Source: CBDCWT01 sp965223305
GTDB taxonomy: Bacteria > Planctomycetota > Planctomycetia > Pirellulales > Pirellulaceae
Direction of reading: 5' to 3'
Assembly: GCA_965223305.1 (NCBI GenBank)
Contig: CBDCWT010000011.1
Span: 1-64,000, forward strand
Length of the DNA stretch: 64,000 nt
Shown here: positions 25,550 to 36,747 of the stretch, piece by piece
Layout of the letters: each line of letters opens with the position of its first letter
Numbering within the stretch: position 1 is the stretch's first letter
Translations under genes and position numbers: made by a program
The notes under the pieces: generated by a model
The model's input: the letters and a program-made list of their open reading frames with translations, nothing else
What the model was told of the DNA's origin: nothing
The model's database searches: none

Positions 25550-27697
25550 GTGTGGACAGAGTGGATTGAACTCCTTGAACGAGAAGCAACCGCAAAGCCA
25601 AACGCAGCAGTGGGCCGTCGACTCTTTTTCCACCCCGTTTTTGCGAGCTGTTACAAGTGTCATGCAATGCAGGGTCGCGGCAGTTCTGTGGGGCCCGATT
25701 TAACCAATATCCGTAACCAAACAGACATAACCGAAGACTGGCTTCTGACGCACATCGTCAACCCGAACGCCGAGATGGCGCCGTACTATCGTCCACAGCA
25801 ATTGGTCACGGTCGACGGAAGGGTCTTAACCGGTTTGGTTGTCGGAGTAGAAGGAAAAATGCAGCAGTACGTCGCTGCGGACGGAAGCACGTTTAGCATT
25901 GACAAGGACGACGTCGACGAACGGCGTGAGATGCAAACGTCCATCATGCCCAGCGGTCTACTTGATGCGATGTCGGTCGACGAAATTCGCCATCTGATTG
26001 CGTATCTGTTGGGCGACAATGAAAGGCGTGTTGAACGGGAGGCGGCGATCCATATTGGCTCCGCCGAAACTCAGGTCGTTGGCAATCCTGATTTCATTCA
26101 CCTGGAAAAGGACAATGGCATTTGGTGGCTGGTCGACCATACCGGCAAGCGGTTCATCACGACGGGGATGAATCATGTCGGCGAGCGCGGCGTGCTGTTC
26201 AACGAGGTCAACAAGGGGTGGCTGACGGGAAAGTTCGGCTCGGACATCAGAGGATCATGGGGCGGCCTGAATCCCCGGGCCAAAAACATCGGAGCCTTTG
26301 CCGACATGGTGGTGACGGACTTCAAAGATCATGCGTTCAACACGATTCCCTTCCATGCCTACTCGATGCCGCTGCAACTATACGAAGAGCGGAAGATTTA
26401 CTACGTCGCCAAGATCAAAGTCCAAAGCATTTCACTGAACCAAATGAATCGCCCGAGAGGCGACAGATTTCCTGACGTCTTCTCCACGAGTTTCCGAGAC
26501 AAGTTGGATGGTCTGGCTAAGAAAATCTGCACGCCGTTGCGTGAAGCAAAGTACTGCCTGGGATACACCTACTTCGACATGCCCGATCTGAAGCCGGTGC
26601 GCCGGTGGCACAGACAGATGTTTCCCGATCGTGGTCTGGTCTACCCCTGGGTCCAGGACATGCGCGAGCTACCCGCGGGCGCAGCGGGCAAACAGAAATG
26701 GATGCGGATCCTAAAACGAAACCATGCATCGGCAGCGGAAGCCGCGCGGGTTTACGCAATCGATGATATCGCCTCGTGGGAAGACCTGGCGAAGGTCACG
26801 TCCTGGCCGATCAAGCCCAACGATGTTGCCCGAGTCCGGAAGGATGCGGACGACATGCTCACTGCACTGGCCGACAAGTGGTATGGCCTGCATCACGAAC
26901 TGATCAGGAAATACGACCCGAATCATTTGCTTCTGGGCGACAAGCATGACGTCGGCTACGACAAGTCGGTGGACATGAACCCCGACGGAGTACTGGACGC
27001 CATCGCCAAACACAGTGACGTCCTGATGATTCAGTACTATTCGTTTTACACGGATCAACACAACGCGACCCTCCGGAAACTGCACGGTAAGACGGGGTTG
27101 CCGATCATCAATGGCGACCACTCCTACGCCTTCAAGACATCCAAGCACACTAAGATCAAGGGTCTGGAAGTGGAAAGCTACGAGGCAGTCGCGAAGGAAT
27201 ACCGCCGCTACATGAAAGGCATCATGAAGGATCACCCGTACATGCTGGGCTGGTGGTATTGCGGCTACATTGAGCAGTGGGCTCCGGCCGGAACCAAACG
27301 GCTGGGACAACAATGCGGATTCTTCACCCCCTTCGGAGAGCCAAACGCCGAACTGCTCTCGCTCGTCAAAGAAGCAAATGAAAACGCCGCAAGGTGGCAT
27401 GGCGACGCCTCAACGAACGACCAACCGCGAACCGAGGAGTCCGCGCCCAACACGCCCGCCGAGATGTTTGCGGCGCTGAAACTCACGGCGGAGCAACAGA
27501 GCAAGTTCGAAGCGCTGGAGAAAGAACGCAAAGCCGCGGAGGCCACGTTCCGGGACCTCAACGGAGAAGCGCTGCGTCATGCGCAGAACAGTTTTTACAC
27601 CGAACGAAAGATGAAGCTGAGGAAGATCTTCACTGAGGAGCAATGGGCCATTTGGTCGAGCTTCTGGAATCGGGCCGAGCCAGCAACCAACCCCTAG
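25550..27697 (+). CDS. Heme c domain fused to an agarase-like hydrolase domain
   Basis: 715 codons open. Residues 1-165 are the C-terminal PVC heme-binding domain of the preceding dehydrogenase: GRRLFFHPVFASCYKCHAMQ with C-x2-C-H at 34-38, VGPDLTNIRN, and the ending MPSGLLDAMSVDEIRHLIAY. From about residue 180 (FIHLEKDNGIWWLVDHTGKR, FITTGMNHVGERG) to about 620 it is an agarase-like domain (YCLGYTYFDMPDL, NHLLLGDKHDVGY, DVLMIQYYSFYTDQHN, LPIINGDHSYAF). A helical tail (EMFAALKLTAEQQSKFEALE) closes it. The frame starts at a GTG inside the old gene, so the natural protein probably began at 23477. The join is in frame without a linker stop, so it is either a real fusion or a read-through of two former genes. 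Confidence 0.75.
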   Translation: MWTEWIELLEREATAKPNAAVGRRLFFHPVFASCYKCHAMQGRGSSVGPDLTNIRNQTDITEDWLLTHIVNPNAEMAPYYRPQQLVTVDGRVLTGLVVGVEGKMQQYVAADGSTFSIDKDDVDERREMQTSIMPSGLLDAMSVDEIRHLIAYLLGDNERRVEREAAIHIGSAETQVVGNPDFIHLEKDNGIWWLVDHTGKRFITTGMNHVGERGVLFNEVNKGWLTGKFGSDIRGSWGGLNPRAKNIGAFADMVVTDFKDHAFNTIPFHAYSMPLQLYEERKIYYVAKIKVQSISLNQMNRPRGDRFPDVFSTSFRDKLDGLAKKICTPLREAKYCLGYTYFDMPDLKPVRRWHRQMFPDRGLVYPWVQDMRELPAGAAGKQKWMRILKRNHASAAEAARVYAIDDIASWEDLAKVTSWPIKPNDVARVRKDADDMLTALADKWYGLHHELIRKYDPNHLLLGDKHDVGYDKSVDMNPDGVLDAIAKHSDVLMIQYYSFYTDQHNATLRKLHGKTGLPIINGDHSYAFKTSKHTKIKGLEVESYEAVAKEYRRYMKGIMKDHPYMLGWWYCGYIEQWAPAGTKRLGQQCGFFTPFGEPNAELLSLVKEANENAARWHGDASTNDQPRTEESAPNTPAEMFAALKLTAEQQSKFEALEKERKAAEATFRDLNGEALRHAQNSFYTERKMKLRKIFTEEQWAIWSSFWNRAEPATNP

Positions 27698-27710
27698 AAT
27701 CTTCCAGCGA

Positions 27711-27778
27711 GTAGGGCCGGTTCCCACCGGCCGACGGCAATCGACTCGTCTCCGATGGCCGGTGGGAACCGGCCCTAC
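27711..27778. repeat. REP doublet upstream of the REP-associated transposase
   Basis: GTAGGGCCGGTTCCCACCGG at 27711 faces its inverted copy (…CCGGTGGGAACCGGCCCTAC) ending at 27778. The two halves form a long hairpin. The conserved GTAG at the base is the tetranucleotide typical of REPs used by REP-associated transposases. Confidence 0.8.
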
Positions 27779-27813
27779 GTTGTTTCTTCAATCGGTGGGT
27801 TTATCATTGGGAT

Positions 27814-28380
27814 ATGCCCAATTGGAGACGTGCTGTTGTTCCCGGTGGAACGTATTTCTTTACCGTTGTGACCGATCAACGTCGGCCAATCTTCGAGTCG
27901 GCTGATGCGCGCACGATTCTCGGGAACGTGATTCGGGAATGTCAGCAATCGCATCCGTTGGAAGTGCGCGCGATCGTCTTGTTACCGGATCATCTTCATG
28001 CGATCTGGTGTATGCCTCGGGGCGATGCGAATTACTCCGGCCGATGGCAGTGGATCAAAACACAGTTCACTCAGCGGTGGCTTGCTGCGGGCGGTTCGGA
28101 ATGCGAAGTCACGCCGGGACGAAAGGCCGATGGGCGGCGTGGCGTCTGGCAGCCGAAGTTCTGGGAACACACGATCGAAGACGAAGACGACTTTGAAAGC
28201 CATTTCGACTACATCCACTTCAATCCAGTGAAACATGGGTACGTTCGGTGCCCGGTCGACTGGGAATGGTCTAGTTTCCACCGTTGGGTTCGAGCGGGCG
28301 TTTATCCGAAGAATTGGGCGTGTGGTGATCGTGATGAGGTTCCCACATTCGCTCACATTGAAAGGACGGTTGGCGAGTAG
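27814..28380 (+). CDS. REP-associated tyrosine transposase (RAYT, Y1_Tnp)
   Basis: 188 residues, MPNWRRAVVPGGTYFFTVVT, then the HUH motif in LLPDHLHAIWCMP near residue 55 and the catalytic Tyr region FESHFDYIHFNPVKHGYVRC near residue 132, followed by DWEWSSFHRWV. Length and motifs match single-copy RAYTs, which process REP sequences as single strands. It is flanked by REPs of one type on both sides (27711-27778 and 28384-28443), so the whole unit 27711-28443 is a REPtron-like block inserted between two polysaccharide genes. Function in host physiology is unknown. Confidence 0.92.
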   Translation: MPNWRRAVVPGGTYFFTVVTDQRRPIFESADARTILGNVIRECQQSHPLEVRAIVLLPDHLHAIWCMPRGDANYSGRWQWIKTQFTQRWLAAGGSECEVTPGRKADGRRGVWQPKFWEHTIEDEDDFESHFDYIHFNPVKHGYVRCPVDWEWSSFHRWVRAGVYPKNWACGDRDEVPTFAHIERTVGE

Positions 28381-28383
28381 CGA

Positions 28384-28443
28384 GTAGGGCCGGTTCCTAC
28401 CGGCCGGTGTTATCGTGAGTTGGGAAGTGCGGCCGGTGGGAAA
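28384..28443. repeat. REP doublet downstream of the RAYT gene
   Basis: GTAGGGCCGGTTCCTACCGG at 28384 and an inverted, slightly degraded GCGGCCGGTGGGAAACGCC ending near 28443. It is the same REP type as upstream of the transposase. Confidence 0.75.
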
Positions 28444-28672
28444 CGCCGGAGTACGAAGTTCGTCTTTCCGGACCGGCTCTGGGGAAATCTGAAAAAAAAC
28501 GGCAGGATCGGAGCTGGCGCGAACTATAGCGATATGGAAGTTGAATCTGATCGATTTGAGATCAGGATTGCCCAACTCGACTCTCCTACGCACTGGTACG
28601 GAAATTCAATGCCGGTCAAGTCAGATCGGGAAAAAACATGCAAACGCGCGCTGATTCAAGGAATCCTATTTC
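28444..28672 (+). repeat. Sigma-gene leader repeat, copy B, with a relic start
   Basis: AAATCTGAAAAAAAA, CGGCAGGATCGGAGCTGGCG and CGAACTATAGCGAT precede an ATG at 28534 followed by GAAGTTGAATCTGAT (MEVESD). The same order is found upstream of 15253 (copy A) and 15821 (copy C). The frame after the ATG (MEVESDRFEIRIAQLDSPTH...) runs into the DUF1080 gene and shows no sigma-factor sequence, so this is probably a relic of a lost sigma gene. Confidence 0.6.
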
Positions 28673-29599
28673 ATGAATACCCGACGACAATTCATCCAGT
28701 ACAGTCTCGCCGCAGCAGCCGGCACCTCGCTCTGCTCGGCGCACGCACAAACCAGTGGAGGATGGAAATCCCTTTTCGATGGAAAAACTCTCGACGGCTG
28801 GAAGAAGGTTCCCCGCATTTACGTCCAAAGCGCGCTGAATAAGGCCCACACACCCGAAGCTGTCGAAGCTGCCATTAAAAAGGCGTTGGAGTGGCACCGC
28901 TCGCAGGACAGCGAGGCCTATCGCCATCTGGGAGACTGGAAGGTGGTCGATGGGGCGATCGTCGGTGGCCAGGATCCTCCCGGCAGTCGTCTGGGTGCCT
29001 ACCTGATGACCGAAGAAACATTCGGCGATTTCGAACTCGAATACGAAATGCGTCCCGACTGGCAGACCGACACCGGTGTGCTTGTGCGCCAGCACAAGGC
29101 GGGCACGATCGGGTTCCAGGTGCTCTGCGACCACCGGCCCAACGGCGGTATCGGCGGGTTCTTCACCAACGGTCTCGGCAGTTACCTCGCGGCACCCGTC
29201 GTCGTCGACGGCGACATCGGTGAAAACTTCAAGGTGAAGAACATGCGAAAGGGCAGAATCGAATCCAGATTCGCTCATGCCAAGATTTCCGATGCGGCCA
29301 CCTACGAGCAGTTTCGCGAAGTCTGGAACCTGAACGGCTGGAACCGCTTCCGCGTTCGCTGCGTGGGTGCCAATCCCGTCCTCACCGTCTGGGTTAACGA
29401 TCTCAGAATGGGCACCCTCGACACTACCGACACCGGCATTCCTGGATACGATCCTGCCATCATCGAGCAACGTGTGGGCAGCCGCGGCCACATCGGTCTC
29501 GAGGTTCACAGCAACGGCCCGAACAGGGGCTGGAACCAGTGGGCCAAAGGGGCGGTGAGCCGCTGGCGAAACATTCGCGTGAAGGAGATCGATGCGTAA
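28673..29599 (+). CDS. DUF1080 (3-keto-disaccharide hydrolase) protein, exported
   Basis: 308 residues with a twin-arginine signal (MNTRRQFIQYSLAAAAGTSL). The DUF1080 jelly-roll starts WKSLFDGKTLDGWKKV and continues GDWKVVDGAIVGGQDPPGSR, LMTEETFGDFELEYEMRPDW, NSGV-like TDTGVLVRQH, FQVLCDHRPNGGIGGF and WNRFRVRCVGANPVLTVWVN. The C-terminal GHIGLEVHSNGPNRG replaces the usual GxIGLQxH. DUF1080 proteins bind or cleave glycosides; in Planctomycetes they cluster with PSCyt and sulfatase genes as here. An insertion near residue 50-80 (NKAHTPEAVEAAIKKALEWH) is unusual. Confidence 0.88.
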   Translation: MNTRRQFIQYSLAAAAGTSLCSAHAQTSGGWKSLFDGKTLDGWKKVPRIYVQSALNKAHTPEAVEAAIKKALEWHRSQDSEAYRHLGDWKVVDGAIVGGQDPPGSRLGAYLMTEETFGDFELEYEMRPDWQTDTGVLVRQHKAGTIGFQVLCDHRPNGGIGGFFTNGLGSYLAAPVVVDGDIGENFKVKNMRKGRIESRFAHAKISDAATYEQFREVWNLNGWNRFRVRCVGANPVLTVWVNDLRMGTLDTTDTGIPGYDPAIIEQRVGSRGHIGLEVHSNGPNRGWNQWAKGAVSRWRNIRVKEIDA

Positions 29600-29675
29600 C
29601 CGCGGTAGTTCTGCCATTGTCGGAAGTGGTCATGTAGAAAAGCAGATCCCCCACAGCACGAATGCCAAAGCCGTG

Positions 29676-32463
<2,788 letters not shown>

Positions 32464-32467
<4 letters not shown>

Positions 32468-33894
32468 CCGATATGTTTAAACGCCTTCAACGAATCAAAC
32501 GGAGAGAGTTTCTTCGCCAGGGCACTTTGGGAATCGGGTCTCTGGCTCTCTCTCATCTTTTAAACAAAGAGGTCACGGCATCTACGTCCAAGCCCGGCCT
32601 AAAGACCCATCATCCGGCCAGAGCTAAGAACGTAATCTTTCTGCACATGGTGGGTGGTCCCTCGCAGATGGATACATTCGACCCCAAGCCTGAGCTGGAT
32701 AAATGGGACGGTAGAAGCCTACCCTCTGAACTAACCAAAGGTCAGAAATTCGCCTTTATCACGCCCGAAGCGCGGGCGATCAAATCACCCTACTCATTCG
32801 CTCCTCGCGGTAAGTCGGGCATCGTCATGTCGGAGCTGTTTCCTCACCTGGCCACCGTCGCGGACGAGCTGACCGTGATTCGCAGCATGAAGACGAACGA
32901 GATCAACCACGGTTCCGGTGAGCTCTTTTTGCATACTGGACATGGTCGTTTCGGTCGCCCAACCTTCGGGGCTTGGACTTCTTATGGACTCGGTACGGAA
33001 AACGCGGACCTTCCGTCCTACGTAGTGCTTAAAGACAAGCCCCCCAACTCTGGACCGGCAGGCTGGGGGAGCGGCTTCCTGCCATCCAAGCATCAAGGAG
33101 TTTTGTTCCGGACGGGATCAAAGCCGCTGTTCTACCTCGACAATCCCGCAGGGGTCACGTCTGCTGAACGAGGAGATGTCATCGACACCATCGGCGAGCT
33201 CAACGGGCACGCTTTCGATCGTTATCAAGATCCGGAGATTCAAACGCGAATCGCCCAGTACGAGTTAGCCTACCGAATGCAAACGTCCGTGCCCGAATTG
33301 GCGGGTTTGGGTACTGAGCCCGAACGTATTTTGGATATGTACGGACTCGACCAAAATGGGCAAGGGGGAGATTTCGCCAAGAACTGCCTGCTTGCCCGGC
33401 GACTAGTCGAGCGAGGTGTACGATTCGTCCAGGTCTTCAACAAAGGCTGGGACCATCACGCAAACATCTATGGTGCCCTGCCTAGGCAGGCTAGTTCTGT
33501 CGATCAAGCTTGCGCAGGTTTGATCAGTGATTTGAAACAACGCGGGCTTCTTGATGAAACGCTGATCATTTGGGGCGGTGAATTTGGCCGAACCCCCATG
33601 GTTCAAGAACATAATGCGGGTACGGGTGAACTAACGCCTCCAGGCCGCGATCACCATAAGGAGTGTTTCTCGATCTGGATGGCCGGCGGTGGCGTGAAAA
33701 AGGGATTCAGTTATGGAAGTACGGATGAGTTCGGATTTGGCGTAACCGAAAATGAAGTACATGTTCACGACTTCCACGCAACCTGTCTCCATCTTTTGGG
33801 GATCGATCACGAACGTCTAACCTACCGCCATCAAGGACGCGACTATCGACTGACCGACGTCCACGGACACGTTGTGCACGATATTGTCTCGTAG
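32464..33894 (+). CDS. DUF1501 protein, exported
   Basis: 476 residues. The twin-arginine-type N-terminus (RIKRREFLRQGTLGIGSLAL) is followed by the DUF1501 pattern: NVIFLHMVGGPSQMDTFDPK, SELFPHLATVADELTVIRSM, NHGSGELFLHTGH, DMYGLD, RLVERGVRFVQVFN-GWDHH, DLKQRGLLDETLIIWGGEFG-RTPM, GRDHHKECFSIWMAGGG, and an ending LGIDHERLTYRHQGRDYRLT. DUF1501 resembles the alkaline-phosphatase/sulfatase superfamily. It is translationally coupled to the PSCyt1 gene (ATGA overlap), the standard planctomycete pair, and closes the plus-strand cluster. Confidence 0.92.
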
Positions 33895-33995
33895 AAGCAG
33901 GCGGACACCGACGGCAGTTTGGTTGTCCGTTAACTCGCCGGGTCGGACGCGACGGATGGTCAGCGGTGTTCGAATGCCCTATACAGGTAACTAAC

Positions 33996-34228
33996 GGTTG
34001 ATCGACCCGAATGGCAAGCCGTTTTTCTCACTGCGGATGAATCACATCGATCCGGCCAGTCTGCGCTATCCCGAGAACATTCATCTCTGGCGCGACAAAT
34101 ATGATGGCAATACCAGCGAAACAAAGCCCGTAGACGAGGCCTCCTGGACGAATTGGAAAGGCCCGATGAAGAAAACGTAAAGCTGATCCAGGCCGCGAAT
34201 GAAAAAGTCATCCGTTACACTGCCCTCA
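33996..34228 (+). pseudogene. Internally deleted agarase-like gene remnant
   Basis: The left part reads LIDPNGKPFFSLRMNHIDPA and SLRYPENIHLWRDKYDG, the N-terminal block of paralogues 1 and 2. At about 34110 it jumps to YQRNKARRRGLLDELERPDE and ENVKLIQAANEKVIRY, their C-terminal block. Roughly 290 codons between are missing, and the frame also changes at the join. No start is present. It is a deletion relic of a fifth agarase-like gene. Confidence 0.75.
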
Positions 34229-34397
34229 CATCGAACCAGGCAGCCACACTTGGCATGGCCGAAACCGTGCCGATGAGAACGGTCGGCCTCCGTTTCCTGC
34301 GTCGGACGATATCAACGCAGCTTGCAAGCATTGCGTACTGATACCTCAGTCAGCCGTGCTTGGCAAAGTGCCTCAGGCAGGTGCTCAAGGGACGAAG

Positions 34398-34748
34398 TCA
34401 CCTGTTAAGCGGCACCTCGTTGCCATTGACTCGCAGGGATGTAGTCCAATACGACGCATCAATTTCGACTGAGGTTACGCCTGAATCTAGCGGAGCAACA
34501 ACAGTCTTATCCACCACAATTGAGGTAGGTGAGAATTCGAAGACGTGACCGCCTGCATCGATCACTGTCGTTCCGGAGTTGTTCGAGCACGAAAAAGGAC
34601 CGTTGACTTTGGCACTTATGCCGTTCGGTAGCGTCGCAGCACCGGAAACCGAGACCGACGCGAAGAGTACCATTAGGCCCGCGGAAAGGAGCCCAAAACA
34701 GATCGCCAACGGTACAAGTAGTGGCGTCCTTCTCTCTTTGCCTTCCAT
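34398..34748 (-). CDS. Small exported or membrane-anchored protein
   Basis: 116 residues from ATG 34748 with GGAG 8 bases upstream (a GTG at 34751 is also possible). The N-terminus MEGKERRTPLLVPLAICFGL continues hydrophobic to LMVLFASVSVSGA, a signal or anchor. The mature part (NGPFSCSNNSGTTVIDAGGH, VFEFSPTSIVVDKTVVAPLD) is beta-rich. The family is unknown. It lies alone and reversed within a field of gene fragments and is complete. Confidence 0.6.
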   Translation of the reverse strand: MEGKERRTPLLVPLAICFGLLSAGLMVLFASVSVSGAATLPNGISAKVNGPFSCSNNSGTTVIDAGGHVFEFSPTSIVVDKTVVAPLDSGVTSVEIDASYWTTSLRVNGNEVPLNR

Positions 34749-34950
34749 CACGAATTCTCCATGTATTAGCAGCGGGCCTCGTCAACCGGACGTAAAGCGT
34801 ACCAAAGCACTCCGATCCGCCAAAGTTCAAATCTGCGGCGCCTGTTATCAACGCACAGGGTCCTGCCGCTCCCATGCATTGCAACAAAGCCTTGGGCAGG
34901 CAGACGGAAAGAGGTCCGCCTCGCATCACCATGTCTCGAGTCGCGGCAGC

Positions 34951-35350
34951 TCATCCGATGACCTCATCAACGACCCGGCCATGCACGTCCCTGAGCCGAA
35001 AGTCACGACCTGCGTGCCGGTAGGTCAACCTTTTGTGATCGAGTCCGAAGAGATGCAGTATTGTCGCGTGCAGGTCGTGGACGTGAACCGGCTGTCTGAC
35101 TGCCTTCCAACCGAATTCGTCGGTTTCACCGTAGGCAGTCCCCCCTTCACCCCACCGCCCACAAGGCAAATCGAAAATTCGTAGTGGTTGTGATCTCGGC
35201 CCGTGCCGCCCTGAACGGTCGGTGTCCGGACGAACTCACCGCCGATCATGACCAGCGTATCTCTCAGCAGATCTCGTTCCCTTGGTTCGAGGTGCCCAAG
35301 CACCCAGCTTTCCCTGCACGAATCTACTCGGTCCGAGCACGTTGGCACGA
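34951..35350 (-). pseudogene. DUF1501 C-terminal fragment
   Basis: DTLVMIGGEFVRTPTVQGGT and GRDHNHYEFSICLVGGGVKG in one frame are followed in another by TAYGETDEFGWKAVRQPVHV, HDLHATILHLFGLDHKRLTY and RHAGRDFRLRDVHGRVVDEV to the stop at 34951. This is the last 110 residues of a DUF1501 protein with a single frame change near 35140. The rest of the gene is missing upstream. Confidence 0.75.
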
Positions 35351-35972
35351 CTTAGCAAATCGGCCTTCCTGCTGCCAGGAATCGCCGTGTAAATCACCTG
35401 GTCGCTGTCCCATTAACTGATAGAATTGATGAGATTCTGAGACACTGATTTTGAGACGAGAATTCAGGACGCGGGTGGTGGGCTCGCTGACTTCTATACC
35501 GCCAAGTGCGTCTGTGTCGTGAATCGAACGTTTTCTCGGAATCGGATGTTGGGTCAGCCGCCGTTCGCACATGACTCTCGAAGCATTGAAGCGGTTCGTC
35601 GCAGGTAACGGCAAATGGTTCCTTGGCCGCTTTGCGAGAATCGGCCAAATCTCTCAGCGACTTTGACCACGACCATCGCGAAAAGTTACCTCCGGCGGCA
35701 ATTGTCGAGCCTCTGATGCCGACCAGAGAGTGCGAGCTTCGGACAAGCCGCTGAGGTGGATGCAGGAAGAGCGACCAGATGTTTACGGTCACCTCCGGCC
35801 TCAAGAGGACAGACTGACACCCTCCCGCGTGCCGAGTCCCATTTAACCACCGGAATTCAGGACTGCAAGGCAATGCCCTTTGTCGTGTGTGACAGACATG
35901 GTAGGAGTCCCGCGTTCTCATACGTTTAATTGGGAGTCCGGTCCTTGCCGAAACGATTGTTGAGGCGCGTCG
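35351..35972. other. No supported gene
   Basis: About 620 bases with long but low-quality frames on the minus strand (35394-36017). I see no family signature, no plausible start and no tandem repeats. It continues the decayed zone that starts at 33.9 kb. Confidence 0.4.
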
Positions 35973-36401
35973 ATGACCATCGATATTCATTGCCGACGTC
36001 TGGATGAGATGACCCAATCCCTGCGAATCCGGTATAGCCTCCGCACACTGTTACTTTGTGCGGCGGGCAGCGCGATCGTCGCATTCAGCTTCCGGTTCGG
36101 TTTCCATGTCGGTCTCATCATCATTGGCATATCGCCGGCGTGCGTCTGCTTCTTTCTCACCGCTGGCAAGCTTTGGAGATGGCGGAGACTAGCGCATCGA
36201 TGTGCTGCGATAGGACTCGCAGTGTTGTTTCTTTACGTGGCAAGTGTGGGTCCCGTCGGTGCACTATGTGAACGAACAGTCAGATGCAATCTCGTCGAGC
36301 CACTCTATGCCCCGTTGATAGTCGTGTTTGGTACATCCCCCTCATCACCGCTTGATTGGTACGTCGACGAGTGGGAACGTACACTTTGGAATGAAGGATA
36401 G
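35973..36401 (+). CDS. Membrane protein with RYSLRTLLL N-terminus
   Basis: 142 residues from ATG 35973; ATG 36009 (MTQSLRIRYSLRTLLLCAAG) is an equally good start. Three hydrophobic segments are visible (LLLCAAGSAIVAFSFRFGFH, VGLIIIGISPACVCFFLTA, AAIGLAVLFLYVASVGPVGA). The RYSLRTLLL motif is typical of a large group of small planctomycete inner-membrane proteins of unknown function. It stands alone. Confidence 0.6.
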   Translation: MTIDIHCRRLDEMTQSLRIRYSLRTLLLCAAGSAIVAFSFRFGFHVGLIIIGISPACVCFFLTAGKLWRWRRLAHRCAAIGLAVLFLYVASVGPVGALCERTVRCNLVEPLYAPLIVVFGTSPSSPLDWYVDEWERTLWNEG

Positions 36402-36404
36402 TCA

Positions 36405-36740
36405 CTCGAGGCCCCCAATTCTTTGCCCGTCCTCGGGATGGATGGTTACATCGAGATCGCCGTCGCGGTCCAGATCGATCAGTTTGAACTAGGTCAAAGA
36501 TGAACCATCGGGACCGCGAGCTGCAGTGGACGAAAGTGGATTGAGTCTCATCCTCGCAGCAGCCAACTACATCCAGGGAGCCGTCTCCGTCGAGGTCGAT
36601 GAGGAACGCGCCTTCCGGGTCACCGACCGTTACCGCCGGCTACGAATTCCGGATCGCCCCTTCATCCGGCCGGAAGTACACACGCACTTCCTCCCAACGA
36701 GTCGCGACAAAGGCGAGACCATGACCGTGCCCAAACCCGC
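36405..36740 (-). pseudogene. FG-GAP/VCBS repeat protein remnant
   Basis: On the minus strand, FGHGHGLAFVATRWEEVRVY is followed in other frames by GAFLIDLDGDGSLDVVGCCE and LIDLDRDGDLDVTIHPEDGQ. The D-x-D-x-D-G-x-x-D pattern is the calcium-binding core of FG-GAP/VCBS propeller repeats. At least two frame changes and the absence of a start show that it is a relic. It ends just short of the HEAT gene. Confidence 0.5.
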
Positions 36741-36747
36741 ACAACAC

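Noticed and set aside
35394..36017. 207-codon minus-strand frame
   Set aside because: Unnatural composition, no start signal and no family signature; it overlaps the start of a membrane-protein gene on the other strand.
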